A stretch of 24,375 nt of DNA from a virus. Below, piece after piece: positions 1-8,812 of the stretch (positions are counted from its first letter, which is position 1; each line of letters starts with the position of its first letter). The position numbers and the translations under genes are program-made. The DNA lies in the IMG/VR virus record IMGVR_UViG_3300048079_000088, positions 1 to 24,375 of that record. The stretch is one strand, 5' to 3'. The notes under the pieces were generated by a model, which did no database searches, was not told where the DNA came from, and saw nothing but the letters and a program-made list of their open reading frames with translations.

Positions 1-561
1 ATTCGCGAAGATGCGTTCATCACGGGCCTCGATGACTACCCATTGCTCCCGCACCTCGCGCTTGAATAATTGGAACTCGGCGTAGAGCGCGGCGAGACGG
101 TCTGCCGCGTCAGCGATGGCTGGATTATCGGGCGGCGCCGGGATCACATCAGGCAATACGTCCGGGACCAGGTGGTTCACGCAACTCACCGGCATTGGAT
201 TCTGGCCAGTGATATCGTGCGTGGGCGGCATGTTCGGAAACACCATAGGACGGCGAGAGGTGCCGTCCTGCCAGTCCCACGAGTACAGCCGCTTGTCCGT
301 GTAGAGCCGCGCGATGGAATCCTTGGAAAACGGCCGGTTCGGATCTGCTGACTTGCCCGTGTAACCGTCGTTCGGGAACTCGCACACAAACTGCTCGATC
401 ATGAAACGTGTCAGCATCCGTCGCTGATCGTCGTCGCCTCGCGCTAGGTCGGGATGCTGTGCGTAGATCGCTTGAATGATCTGCACGCCGCGCTCCGGCA
501 GCAGCGGTTGGGCCTGTACTGACGCCGCGAGTGCGAACACAGTCACAAACATCTTCCACAT
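1..561 (-). CDS. exported phage protein of unknown function, 3' end cut by window edge
   Basis: The frame is open from ATG at 561 to the left edge, giving 187 residues with no stop, so the C-terminus lies outside. The start is supported by AAGGAG about 8 bases upstream and lies 11 bases after the stop of the preceding gene. The N-terminus (MWKMFVTVFALAASVQAQ) reads as a Sec signal peptide with an A-x-A-like cleavage site. The mature part contains IIQAIYAQHPDLARGDDD, then a FPNDGYTGKSADPNR stretch with a downstream SKDSIARLY and a WDWQDG segment. This resembles a conserved but uncharacterised protein found near the end of tail modules, though I recall no named family. The visible C-terminal part looks helical (ADRLAALYAEFQLFKREVREQW). 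Location after a holin-like gene would fit lysis or a secreted adhesin, but the sequence does not decide this. Confidence 0.8.
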   Translation of the reverse strand, partial: MWKMFVTVFALAASVQAQPLLPERGVQIIQAIYAQHPDLARGDDDQRRMLTRFMIEQFVCEFPNDGYTGKSADPNRPFSKDSIARLYTDKRLYSWDWQDGTSRRPMVFPNMPPTHDITGQNPMPVSCVNHLVPDVLPDVIPAPPDNPAIADAADRLAALYAEFQLFKREVREQWVVIEARDERIFAN

Positions 562-572
562 GATCTATCTCC

Positions 573-815
573 TTACCAATGAGAGACGACGAAGTCCCAG
601 ATGGCAACAACACCACCAAGACCACCGCCACCAATACCCGCCCCGATCAGCCATCGCACTGACTTCCGCATGTTCTCCACAATGACAATACGGGTCTCGT
701 GATTGTGCAAGAGGTTCACGGCGATGTCAACCTTGTCGGAGAGCACCTTGTGGTCTTCCCGCTGTTCCTTGCGCATCTCCGCCAGGAATTCCTGCAAGTC
801 AAATTCTTTATCCAT
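573..815 (-). CDS. small membrane protein, holin-like
   Basis: This 80-aa protein has a charged amphipathic N-terminal half (residues about 1-45, many K/E/D and spaced leucines, likely coiled coil). A hydrophobic glycine-rich segment follows (about 55-77, IGAGIGGGGLGGVVAIWDFVV), ending in SHW. One transmembrane helix near the C-terminus after a coiled coil is seen in phage membrane proteins placed after tail genes, including some holin or antiholin candidates. It starts 7 bases after the stop of the tail tip gene, with AGGAACC as a ribosome site. A holin role is inferred from position, size and topology only. A membrane-anchored tail accessory protein is the main alternative. Confidence 0.75.
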   Translation of the reverse strand: MDKEFDLQEFLAEMRKEQREDHKVLSDKVDIAVNLLHNHETRIVIVENMRKSVRWLIGAGIGGGGLGGVVAIWDFVVSHW

Positions 816-822
816 GGGGTTC

Positions 823-3800
823 CTAAAGTTTTACAGAGATGATGAGCGTTTCGATGTATCGTGTAGCAGCAACCTGCGAGATCACGGTGACATTTGCAAA
901 CAGATTCGTGGTCAAGGACGGCAGATTGGTGACGAGCGTATCAAGCAACACATTGTTCACATAGAACGCCGCACTGGTTCCGTCGCCAGAGATTACAATG
1001 CGAAGGTCATAGACAGTATTTGCAGCAATGGTGATGGTGTTGGGACCCACAGTTTGACTCGTGCCATTGCTCACCGTCGCCCGCCAGCCGGCATCGCCGG
1101 CCACCGTGGAAAAGCGGAACGCGCATGAGTCGAGTCCAGACTGCGTATCGTCGTTTTGAAACGAGCCAGCAATTTCGGTAAAGCCTATCCAATAGCGAAT
1201 GCTGCTCAAGTCCGGTCCGGTCCGGATCGGGGCTGTGAACACCGGATCCGACACCGAGCGTCCAATCGACAGATTCATGCGGAAGTTCGCGGGCGTACCG
1301 GGGCCTCCGGAAGATGATCGTGCCCACGTACCATCCGCGTCAATAGTACCGATGGCGGTGCCCGTAGTTGCGTCGAGCGCGGTGCCGAAGTCGCCCACGC
1401 CGCCGGGGCTGTTGGCGATCCACAGATCAATATCATCACGCTCCACCGTTGGCGCAACCTCCAAGGGCGGCGCGATGCCAGCGAAGCTAACCCCTTGACC
1501 GAAGTTGCCAGTAATGATCTGAAGCAACAAATCGCTCAGCTCGAACTTCACTGAGGAGGCTGAGACACTGTAACGTGGAGCCAATTCGTCAGCTTCATCA
1601 TGAATCTGATCGATGGTCACGTCCTGGATCAAGAAGTCGCCCTTGCACGGCGGGTCCGTCAAGTCAATCGACACAGTCGCCCCGGAGCGAGTCTTAGGAT
1701 CTCGCGTCGCATAGTTCACCGTCACGATGGGGTTAGCGAACAGCTCGAGTTCCGCGTAAGCACGCATATACAGTTGGAAGGCCGTCGTCAATGAGGTATC
1801 TACAATGGTGTACTCGTGGATACCATCGGTTGGTTGACCGTCCTTATCCAATTCAATCGCGCTCAAGATCTCCTGAGATCCCACATCATCGGCTTGGAAG
1901 AACAACTGCACCGGCGATCCCAGCTCCAGCACCTTGGACATGGGTAGTTTCAAGAATATCGAACCTACGCCCGAAGGCTGGGTCAAGCTCGTATATTCCA
2001 GTTTCTGAAACCCAACCATGACGATGCCGCCAGTCGGCTGGAACATTGACAAGTCGGCTACGGGAACTGTTGACTGTCCCTCAAGAACCGCCGCCGTTGT
2101 CACCGTGCCAGCGCCTCGCACATAGATCCGATTCCGCACTTGCGATAGATCAATACTCTGAGTGAATGGCGGATCACGCAACAAATCCACGTTGGCCGAA
2201 TCAATTCGATCCGGCAGGTCAAAATTCTCAAGATAGGGCCCGTCGGGATTGGGCCACTGCGGAATCTCCGGCCCCGTCCCGGATCCGGGCGGCGTTCCCT
2301 CGCCGGTACCCGGCCCAACGTCTACACCTGTAGTGGTGTTGTCATTGATGAGATACCACATCCGGGTCCGCGCCGGCGACCAGTCGGGATCGACGAATCC
2401 ACCTGCTAATAATCGATCAATATCACTTTGTCCGAAGGCTTCAACAAGTTCACCGTAGGTGTCTGGAATAGGTCCGTTCCCGAATCTCACCGCATCACCG
2501 TAGCCAACTTCTGAGCCCAAATTGCCGGCGTCCTGTAAGCCTTGCAAGAGTCCGACAACTTCACCTAGGGTGCGCGCGAAGGCCGAACCAAAAGCCCCAT
2601 AAACTTTTCGGGCGACCACATCTACGCCGTTGATTGTTTCACCAAGAGGAACATTCACGAGTCGCGCCGACAATACTCCATCGAGGAGCACTGTGTTTGA
2701 AGCTCTTGAGGGCAGCGACTCTGTTCCGTCCCGATAGATGTTCGTCACCTTGAACGCCCACGGCCCGGGCGTAAACGTCATCGGTAGATGCTCACCAAAC
2801 AGCGGCGGGAATTGAGGTCTCCAAATCTCGGCGGCGCCCTGCGAAGCTGAGGGACCATCCTTGTCAAACGCAGGCGGCGCCACGAAAGGCCGCACGGGGA
2901 GAGACACACTCGCAGGGATAGCGACGACAGCCCCTAGCGGAGTCGCACCGGTGCCGCCCGCAAAGATGAACGTAAACGCTGTGGTCGAGTTATCATCGAT
3001 CTGACACGCCTTCCCAATCGGCGCGATGCCCGGCGGACCGATGTAGGTGAAGTAGATCCGGCGCTTGGTGCACGTATGTGATCCGGCTGCGGGTCCAATA
3101 GGCAGACCCGTCGCAGAAATAATATTTGTGCCCTGCAACGCCACACAATTCGAGTAAGGGCTAAGCGCTGACTCCACGCCGTTATCATACACAAACGTCG
3201 ACCAGAACAAGTAGAACCCGATGCTAAACGAGGTCGCCATCGGGATGCCAGCGCCCTCTGTGACGGTCATCGCGGATCCCGGGCCCAAGTGAATAATCCC
3301 GCTCGGCGCATTCGGGTCGGTCGGGTCGAAGCCAGGATAGATCAAGACGGTGTTCGTGTGGAAGAAGTGCATCCGTTGCTGATAATCTACGTACCAGTGA
3401 CCGCCCCCAATCGCACTCGCGAGTTGATTCAGGCAGGTTGAGAAATCCAGCGATCCATCAAATGTAGCTGTGACTTTGGCCAGATTTGTCTGCACGTACT
3501 CCGTTGTGAACCCCGGCGCAAAGTTCGCCACCAGATCTTTCACTATGTCACTTACGCACACATCCTCATAGATCCCGGTGGGACGATACTTGTTAAGCAA
3601 GAACGTGAAGTCAATCGCCGTCGTCTTCCATGCGATCTGATTGGTCAAGTCCTCATAGATCTGTTCGACGTGCTGCACATTACCCGCGAATAGAACGCCA
3701 TCGCGTGCGGTGCCGATTCGCGAGGCATACAGCTGCGAGACCTGCGCGGCCGTCAGCGCGGTCGGATAGATCGCGGCCTCGTCGATACGCCCAGGAAAAC

Positions 3801-5127
3801 TGTAGCTGTTTCCTCCCACCGCGTATCCCCCGAGCCACAGTTGGTCCACGCCCAACCCGAGGGGTCCAGTGACTGGCGCCTCCGTATCTTCCAGTCCCCC
3901 ATTGACGTAGATGCGAATCGCCGACCCATCGTAGGTCATCACGACGTGGTACCACTGCCCCACCACGACCGTCGTCGTCCCGGCGACCCCGCGTTGCGCG
4001 CCGTTGACGAAGAGCTGCCCGGTGAATTTCGGCACGCCGCCGGAGAGAAAGACGGCCAGAAAGCTCGCGAGTTGCCCCGGGAACGAATAGAAAATATGAA
4101 ACCCCCCGGGAAGGGTGAGCGACGTCGGGTTGACAAAACATTCCAGCGTGAGCGACGTGGTTCCATTAATCGCGGCGATTGCGGCGTTGGGGATCTGCAC
4201 CTCGGTGCCGTCCGCGCCGTCACACCGCGCCGCCGTGTTGCCGTCGGACAAGACGCCAGGCTGGCCCAGGGTCACTCCGCCCACATACGCGCCATGGTTC
4301 GCGCCGATTGCATCCGAGGCCACTGAACCGGACAGTTCCCCCAGGCGCCAGGCGCCAGTGGCCCCATACTCTTGCACCAATTTCTTGTGACCATAGAGCG
4401 TAGAGTCTACGATCTCGATCTGCTCACCAACCTGCGGCGTATTGCTTTGACCGTCGATAGTGAAGCTGCAACTGTTTGGCTGGTTGTTCAGCACGTCGCG
4501 GATGTTAATGCCCGGGTTCCGACGGATGTCTTGACCACGCGTAAACAGAGTGTACTTAAACCCATTCCGCAGAGTCGCGGTTGCGCCAGGCCCGGGTTCC
4601 GTGACAGTAACATCTACAAAACCTTGAGCATGATTGGGTGAAACGGCGAAGTACGTTTGATCATCAATGAACGTGACATCGGTGGCCGACGTACCGCCAA
4701 ACTTGACTGCCGAACCCGTGATGAAGTTGGCGCCCTTGATGACGACAGAAGTGCCACCAGCGAACGTACCAAAGTCCGGAATCACGCGGTGGATCACGCT
4801 CGCGTAGAACGTGAAGCATCGGAAGAGTGTGTCACTCTGTGACCCAATAGTCACCGTCAGGTCATACAGACCGGCCACCGTCACGACCGGCGTATTACAA
4901 GTGATTGAGGTAGGGCTGACCACAACCACGCTGGTAGCCGGTGTCGTACCAAATAGCACGGTCGGCGCGGCGCCGCTCCCCAGGTACCGGAAGTTCTTAC
5001 CCGTGATTGTTACCGATGTGCCGCCAGAAGTCCGGCCGGAGTTCGGATTGATCGAAGATACAACCGGAGTCGTATCCTCGCCGAAGTGTCTGCCTCGCCG
5101 ATTTCTACGCGGGTCGTAACGAGTCAT
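823..5127 (-). CDS. tail tip / baseplate hub protein with TIG and LamG domains
   Basis: This 1434-aa protein is the largest in the window and follows the tape measure and a distal tail gene, the place of the tail tip or central hub. Visible parts in order: two IPT/TIG-like Ig folds (about 21-108 and 111-195, each with a P-x-x-G-x-x-x-GGTSV-x-I-x-G-x-NF core); a hub beta domain that starts about 200 and resumes about 474 (DGVLFAGNVQHVEQIYEDL); between them a LamG/concanavalin-like module (about 254-474, with QWYHVVMTYDGSAIRIYVNG and GRIDEAAIYPTALTAAQ); hub and beta-rich domains to about 1150; and a C-terminal jelly-roll-like domain (about 1255-1434, RYWIGFTE, YDLRIVISGDGTSAAFYVNN). The start codon overlaps the upstream stop as TAATG. 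It probably closes the tail and contacts the host surface, with TIG and LamG modules as binding domains. The LamG DNA is clearly richer in GC than its flanks. Confidence 0.88.
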   Translation of the reverse strand: MTRYDPRRNRRGRHFGEDTTPVVSSINPNSGRTSGGTSVTITGKNFRYLGSGAAPTVLFGTTPATSVVVVSPTSITCNTPVVTVAGLYDLTVTIGSQSDTLFRCFTFYASVIHRVIPDFGTFAGGTSVVIKGANFITGSAVKFGGTSATDVTFIDDQTYFAVSPNHAQGFVDVTVTEPGPGATATLRNGFKYTLFTRGQDIRRNPGINIRDVLNNQPNSCSFTIDGQSNTPQVGEQIEIVDSTLYGHKKLVQEYGATGAWRLGELSGSVASDAIGANHGAYVGGVTLGQPGVLSDGNTAARCDGADGTEVQIPNAAIAAINGTTSLTLECFVNPTSLTLPGGFHIFYSFPGQLASFLAVFLSGGVPKFTGQLFVNGAQRGVAGTTTVVVGQWYHVVMTYDGSAIRIYVNGGLEDTEAPVTGPLGLGVDQLWLGGYAVGGNSYSFPGRIDEAAIYPTALTAAQVSQLYASRIGTARDGVLFAGNVQHVEQIYEDLTNQIAWKTTAIDFTFLLNKYRPTGIYEDVCVSDIVKDLVANFAPGFTTEYVQTNLAKVTATFDGSLDFSTCLNQLASAIGGGHWYVDYQQRMHFFHTNTVLIYPGFDPTDPNAPSGIIHLGPGSAMTVTEGAGIPMATSFSIGFYLFWSTFVYDNGVESALSPYSNCVALQGTNIISATGLPIGPAAGSHTCTKRRIYFTYIGPPGIAPIGKACQIDDNSTTAFTFIFAGGTGATPLGAVVAIPASVSLPVRPFVAPPAFDKDGPSASQGAAEIWRPQFPPLFGEHLPMTFTPGPWAFKVTNIYRDGTESLPSRASNTVLLDGVLSARLVNVPLGETINGVDVVARKVYGAFGSAFARTLGEVVGLLQGLQDAGNLGSEVGYGDAVRFGNGPIPDTYGELVEAFGQSDIDRLLAGGFVDPDWSPARTRMWYLINDNTTTGVDVGPGTGEGTPPGSGTGPEIPQWPNPDGPYLENFDLPDRIDSANVDLLRDPPFTQSIDLSQVRNRIYVRGAGTVTTAAVLEGQSTVPVADLSMFQPTGGIVMVGFQKLEYTSLTQPSGVGSIFLKLPMSKVLELGSPVQLFFQADDVGSQEILSAIELDKDGQPTDGIHEYTIVDTSLTTAFQLYMRAYAELELFANPIVTVNYATRDPKTRSGATVSIDLTDPPCKGDFLIQDVTIDQIHDEADELAPRYSVSASSVKFELSDLLLQIITGNFGQGVSFAGIAPPLEVAPTVERDDIDLWIANSPGGVGDFGTALDATTGTAIGTIDADGTWARSSSGGPGTPANFRMNLSIGRSVSDPVFTAPIRTGPDLSSIRYWIGFTEIAGSFQNDDTQSGLDSCAFRFSTVAGDAGWRATVSNGTSQTVGPNTITIAANTVYDLRIVISGDGTSAAFYVNNVLLDTLVTNLPSLTTNLFANVTVISQVAATRYIETLIISVKL
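3706..4368 (-). other. inserted GC-rich LamG-like module within the tail tip gene
   Basis: This stretch encodes residues about 254-474 of the tip protein, a complete LamG-like jelly roll. It begins at GATGAWRLGE and ends at the signature GRIDEAAIYPTALTAAQVSQLYASR. Lines counted by hand inside it run mostly 57-75% GC, while lines on either side (3541-3660 and 4381-4560) are 47-50%. The flanking protein reads as one hub beta domain interrupted between GEQIEIVDST and LFAGNV. This fits acquisition of a ready-made carbohydrate or surface-binding domain into a loop. Ligand unknown. Confidence 0.75.
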
Positions 5128-5693
5128 TAGTACCCGTTCGGGGCGCTCAGTGTGTATTGATGCAACTGCACGCTGCCCGTGGCCACAGTCTGAGTGAAGA
5201 ACAAGTCGATCTGCTGCGAGGCCGTTGAATCAAAGTTGGCTCCGACAGCAGGCGCCGTATTCCACGGCAGCATAGCCGTAAGCACGCCCTTCGGTGCCGT
5301 CGCGGGCACACCAAGGATGTCCTCGCAGGTCCACGTTCCGCCGCCGAACAGATTGGCTGTGCCGCCGACAGCGCGGACCGTCAGGTCGAGAACGAGCTTC
5401 CACCCAACGTTGGTGTGACCCGCGATAGTGTCCAGCAGAATCGCCAGTCCATCGAAGACTACAGTGGCGCCAAACGCCAGATCAAAACGCGCAGTACCAG
5501 GCGTCGTGATGAGCGAACTAATTCGGCCATGGGCCTCGACGCGCAGCGTCTGGCCCAAGTAGCTCAGGAAGTTGGCGGGGATCGTCTTCTTCGCGTGGGC
5601 TGCCGCCGTGGTCAGCATCGAGGTTCGCGCGGCCGCGGTGATCGCATCACCATTGCCCTGCGCGACCATAAGTGTTTCTGGTACTCCGATCAT
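5127..5693 (-). CDS. conserved distal tail protein (unknown function)
   Basis: The protein has 188 aa if it starts at the ATG at 5693, which has AAGGAG 8 bases upstream. A longer reading from 5720 would overlap the tape measure gene and has no better ribosome site. It looks beta-rich and soluble, with FDLAFGATVVFDGLAILLD, TNVGWKLVLDLTVRA and a C-terminal QIDLFFTQTVATGSVQLHQY stretch. The pattern recalls small single-domain phage virion proteins with a jelly-roll fold. I recognise it as a conserved unnamed protein of environmental phages but not as a named family. It sits between the tape measure and tip genes, and its stop overlaps the tip start (TAATG), so a distal tail or tip-attached structural role is likely. 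Confidence 0.82.
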   Translation of the reverse strand: MIGVPETLMVAQGNGDAITAAARTSMLTTAAAHAKKTIPANFLSYLGQTLRVEAHGRISSLITTPGTARFDLAFGATVVFDGLAILLDTIAGHTNVGWKLVLDLTVRAVGGTANLFGGGTWTCEDILGVPATAPKGVLTAMLPWNTAPAVGANFDSTASQQIDLFFTQTVATGSVQLHQYTLSAPNGY

Positions 5694-5706
5694 TTCCGTT
5701 CTCCTT

Positions 5707-8043
5707 TTACGCAGCGCCAAACTGGCGATGCTGTTTCAGTGTCCGCATGATCTCCGCGCTGACTTTCTTGGCCACGTCCGCAGCCGTTCCATTCACATAG
5801 ATCTCGATGTTAACCACTCCGCCCCCACCCGGCGTAGCGCCCGTCGGAAACACCTGACTCCCGAACGGAAGTCGAACGGCTTCGGGTCCACGCTCGCCTA
5901 CCATCACGACGCCACCTTCTGCGAAGCCCGGAACACGTGGTCCCTTGTCCCCCTTCCAATCATTGGGGTTCATGCCTGCCTTAAGGACCCAGAAAGCATT
6001 CTCAAGAGAAAATCCCATGTCTAGCAACTCAAAAAGCGCAGCGCGTGTGGTACCCATCTGAGAGAACCACTTATCACCAGTCATCAACAGAGTGGCTTTG
6101 GTTACGTTCGTTGAACCGCCGGACTCATATCGTGCTTTTGCTTCGGCTAGAGTTTCAAACTCTCCCGATAGAGTTCTTACACGAACATTTGTTTCGTTAA
6201 GACCGGCGTTTACGGCATCAACGGCATCTCGTATGCTATTAAAAACCTCTACTCCGGCTGCACCCGCAGAACCAGCTTCATCAAAAGCCCCCGAAACCGC
6301 CGAAGAAAAATTTCTTGCTGCGTCTGCAGCCTGCTCCATCTTCTTGCGTTGTTCTTCAAGGACCTCACGTGTGAAATGCAGGGACCCAAAAATCATTTCA
6401 TCGTACGTGCGTTTGGCCGCGTCTGCTTGTTGCTGCAACGACTCGATGGACTTATCTCGAACGCTGTCCCAATCCATCTCGACGGCCTTCAGTTTTTCAC
6501 CGGCAACGGCCGCAAGTGCGTCATAATGATTCTGCCAGTTGCGATCGCTAGCGTCTAGCTTAGCAACTTCATCGTCAAACCATGCTTGGATTGCGGCCTT
6601 CGCAGAGTCGACAGTGGTTCCGGCGCTCGCTGCTCGAAGCCGAAAGTATTCGTTCCACAAGATGATGGTTTCTTCAAGAGACTTCTTTTCAATCTTCCAG
6701 AGTTCCTCTTCGATCTTGGCACGATCAATCAAGCGAGAAGTGAGTTCTGAATTGGAGGCGGCTAACTTCTGTGCATTGCTCGAAGCAATGTCAGTTGTCT
6801 CATTGCTCTGTTGTTGAATAGCCTCTGCACCTTGGATAGCGTCACGGACTTCAAACATGGTGCCGCCGAGCTTGTCCAAGGTTTTATCAAACTCTGAATA
6901 GCCAGCGACGGCCGCACCGGCTTCAGCCGTCTGACTAGCCAAACTCTTCGTCATCTCCGCGAGGAAGACAACCGTTTCTTTGGCCTGACGGGCCATTTCT
7001 TTCATGCCTTCTGATGCGCCCGGAAGATTACCTGCTGCAATCACGATCATGGAGATCGCGCCCGTGATTGCTGTAGCCACAGCGACTAGGACAGTTTCCA
7101 CACCGAGGACGATTGTTCTAATTGCCTCCCACGCACGATGAATTACACGAGCGGTCTCTACCGCAGCAATACCAAAGCTTACCGTGATGAGTGCACCACT
7201 CTTGATGGCCTCCATCGTTGTGGCAATAGCCTCCTGACTATCACCACCGAAGGCTGCCTTCAGGGCGCTCTCAATAGCCTTCATCCCAGCTGCAAGGGCG
7301 GGCGAAGTTGCAATTGCCTTGCCAAGTTCGTCAATCCAATTGGTCATGGCCGCCTGGGCGAATTCGATCTGCTCACCAAAGTCGCGCTCCTGAGTACCGG
7401 CATCTGCCACCGCTGTGCGGAGCATGCCCATAATCGCCAGACGTTTGGCTTCGACCTTACCTGTGTCGGACAGGTGGTCCTTCGTGATGCCAAGTTGCTG
7501 CGCGTATTTCTCTTCAGCATCTCCCACATCAATCACGCCTAGCGCCATCGAAAGTGCACGCGTGCGGCCCGTGACCATTGCATCGGAGACAAGATTAAGC
7601 ATCTCCTTCGTGCCGCCGAGTCCCCTATTCTGCAAAACAAACGCGGCTTCTCCCAACGTACTGAAGTCCTCTGTATTCAACTTGACGCCGGCTGACAACA
7701 GCTTGGAAGCATCCTTCATCAAGAGGAAGTCTTCAACGGTTCCTTGAGTGCCGTTACGAAGAGCATCAAGGTTAGCGGCTGCTGCTGCCGCAGTACCGGA
7801 GAAGTGTTCCAGTGTGCTCTCGACGTCTTTAACATCGGCACCGCGCTGCCCGAGGTTGTAGACAGCCGTCGCCGCCAACCCAAAGGCTGCCGTGACAAGA
7901 CCGACCGCACCTGCAACGGCGATCAGACTTTCTTGATTTTGTTTGGTGAATTGTCCGAGCGCGGCCTCGGCCAGCCCCAGTTGACCTGTAAAGTTATCCT
8001 GGAGTTCGATAAGACCGCGGACAACACCAATGTCGGTGGCCAC
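5707..8043 (-). CDS. tail tape measure protein
   Basis: The 778-aa protein has the composition of a tape measure: long alanine- and glutamate-rich helical runs, a hydrophobic central part with membrane-like segments (about 275-345, including VLVAVATAITGAISMIVIAAG), and coiled-coil regions rich in E, K and Q (about 410-620). The C-terminus has the common FAEGGVVMVGERGPEAVRLP motif followed by a glycine-rich turn. It would set tail length and travel into the host envelope with the DNA. At roughly 1.5 angstroms per residue the tail would be near 115-120 nm, an estimate. The start is GTG, directly after the TAA of the GT chaperone frame, as usual for tail operons. Confidence 0.93.
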   Translation of the reverse strand: MATDIGVVRGLIELQDNFTGQLGLAEAALGQFTKQNQESLIAVAGAVGLVTAAFGLAATAVYNLGQRGADVKDVESTLEHFSGTAAAAAANLDALRNGTQGTVEDFLLMKDASKLLSAGVKLNTEDFSTLGEAAFVLQNRGLGGTKEMLNLVSDAMVTGRTRALSMALGVIDVGDAEEKYAQQLGITKDHLSDTGKVEAKRLAIMGMLRTAVADAGTQERDFGEQIEFAQAAMTNWIDELGKAIATSPALAAGMKAIESALKAAFGGDSQEAIATTMEAIKSGALITVSFGIAAVETARVIHRAWEAIRTIVLGVETVLVAVATAITGAISMIVIAAGNLPGASEGMKEMARQAKETVVFLAEMTKSLASQTAEAGAAVAGYSEFDKTLDKLGGTMFEVRDAIQGAEAIQQQSNETTDIASSNAQKLAASNSELTSRLIDRAKIEEELWKIEKKSLEETIILWNEYFRLRAASAGTTVDSAKAAIQAWFDDEVAKLDASDRNWQNHYDALAAVAGEKLKAVEMDWDSVRDKSIESLQQQADAAKRTYDEMIFGSLHFTREVLEEQRKKMEQAADAARNFSSAVSGAFDEAGSAGAAGVEVFNSIRDAVDAVNAGLNETNVRVRTLSGEFETLAEAKARYESGGSTNVTKATLLMTGDKWFSQMGTTRAALFELLDMGFSLENAFWVLKAGMNPNDWKGDKGPRVPGFAEGGVVMVGERGPEAVRLPFGSQVFPTGATPGGGGVVNIEIYVNGTAADVAKKVSAEIMRTLKQHRQFGAA

Positions 8044-8406
8044 TTATTTTCCCTTGGCTAAAACCGCATTAGAGCCGGCAATCCAACTATCGATCAATAG
8101 CTCCTGGGTCTCGAGCGATTGCGCAATAACTGGACGCGGCGTGTCCCCGAACGTGAGAAGAAAATTCTCAATGGGCCAACCGTTCGGGTTTGTTTTCATG
8201 TCGCGGTGAATATTCCACAGCGCCTGAACGACTTGAGCTGAGCGATAGTCGGCTCGCTCGGTATCAAATGGCTCAAGCTCTTGAAACGTTTTCCACTCCT
8301 CGAGTTGTTGCCACGTGATCTCGCGGAGCATCCGGTCAACGTTCGCGTAGCCTAACTCTCGAGCGAGGCGATAGGCGAACCTGCGATTGCCGCCTCGCTT
8401 GAGTCG
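8044..8406 (-). CDS. tail assembly chaperone, T-like C-terminal part made by -1 frameshift
   Basis: This frame supplies the second half of a lambda G/GT-type chaperone. Read from 8406 after slippage it gives 120 residues that begin RLKRGGNRRFAYRLARELG and continue through MLREITWQQLEEWKTFQELEPF, with RADYRSAQVVQALWN further on. The pattern R-x-A-Y-x-L-A-x-x-LG...M-L-x-E-I...EW...LEPF is typical of T domains. An in-frame ATG exists at 8331, but the conserved T-domain sequence starts upstream of it, so independent translation from there is unlikely to make the main product. The fusion would be about 249 aa (129 from the G frame plus 120). It acts on the tape measure during tail assembly and is absent from the virion in known systems. 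Confidence 0.88.
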   Translation of the reverse strand, partial: RLKRGGNRRFAYRLARELGYANVDRMLREITWQQLEEWKTFQELEPFDTERADYRSAQVVQALWNIHRDMKTNPNGWPIENFLLTFGDTPRPVIAQSLETQELLIDSWIAGSNAVLAKGK

Positions 8407-8792
8407 TTTTTTGTTTCAGTCCGTGCCCGCGGCCCCATGTTGTTGACCTTCATGGCCGCCCATTGGAGACGGTTCAAGACGATCATGCTCTTGCGCTTCA
8501 AGTCCCCAACATACTTGGCCAACTGTTCCCGCCGCAACTTTTCATCTTCCGGTAGTGGAAACAGCTTCTGATCCGTCTGCGGATCGCGCGCCGTGTAGAC
8601 GAGGATGATGAACATGCCGCTCCGCGGTGACTCGTTCATCGCGTCGGACATCTCCATGGATTCTCCCGCATCCAACTGACGCAGACGAATCACCCCAGGC
8701 TCATTGTTCTTCGGCCACTCGGGGACTAGTTCATCCACATATTTCAGGTCGTCCGCAGAGAGGATGTCCGACGCCAACAGATACTCACTCAT
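8352..8792 (-). CDS. tail assembly chaperone, G-like
   Basis: The 146-aa protein lies between tail tube and tape measure, the fixed position of the lambda G chaperone. The start at 8792 (MSEYLLASD) is chosen because GGGGAG lies 8 bases upstream and the gene then begins after the tail tube stop at 8813. The central part (ADDLKYVDELVPEWPKNNEPGVIRLRQLDAGE and MFIILVYTARDPQTDQKLFP) resembles phage tail-assembly chaperone N domains. The last 17 codons after the slippery AAC look unconstrained and end at TAG, whereas the -1 frame carries the conserved T domain. Most ribosomes should make this short form and a minority the GT fusion. Confidence 0.9.
   Translation of the reverse strand: MSEYLLASDILSADDLKYVDELVPEWPKNNEPGVIRLRQLDAGESMEMSDAMNESPRSGMFIILVYTARDPQTDQKLFPLPEDEKLRREQLAKYVGDLKRKSMIVLNRLQWAAMKVNNMGPRARTETKNDSSEAAIAGSPIASLES
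8362..8412 (-). promoter_or_regulatory. programmed -1 ribosomal frameshift signal (A AAA AAC plus stem-loop)
   Basis: The slippery heptamer A AAA AAC occupies 8412-8406 and is in the correct phase of the G frame (ACA AAA AAC). After a 6-base spacer, 8399-8391 (AGCGAGGCG) pairs perfectly with 8370-8362 (CGCCTCGCT), a 9-bp GC-rich stem. Its 20-base loop can form a further AGG-TTCG-CCT mini-hairpin. Slippage moves ribosomes into the frame ending at 8044. Position, phase, spacing and the conserved protein in the new frame all agree. Confidence 0.9.
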
Positions 8793-8812
8793 GTCACACT
8801 CCCCGGAAAGAA

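Noticed and set aside
149-634. 161-aa minus-strand frame near the left end
   Set aside because: It overlaps the holin-like gene and lies in a different frame from the signal-peptide gene starting at 561, which has a good ribosome site and protein-like composition. The 161-aa frame is R/S-rich noise.
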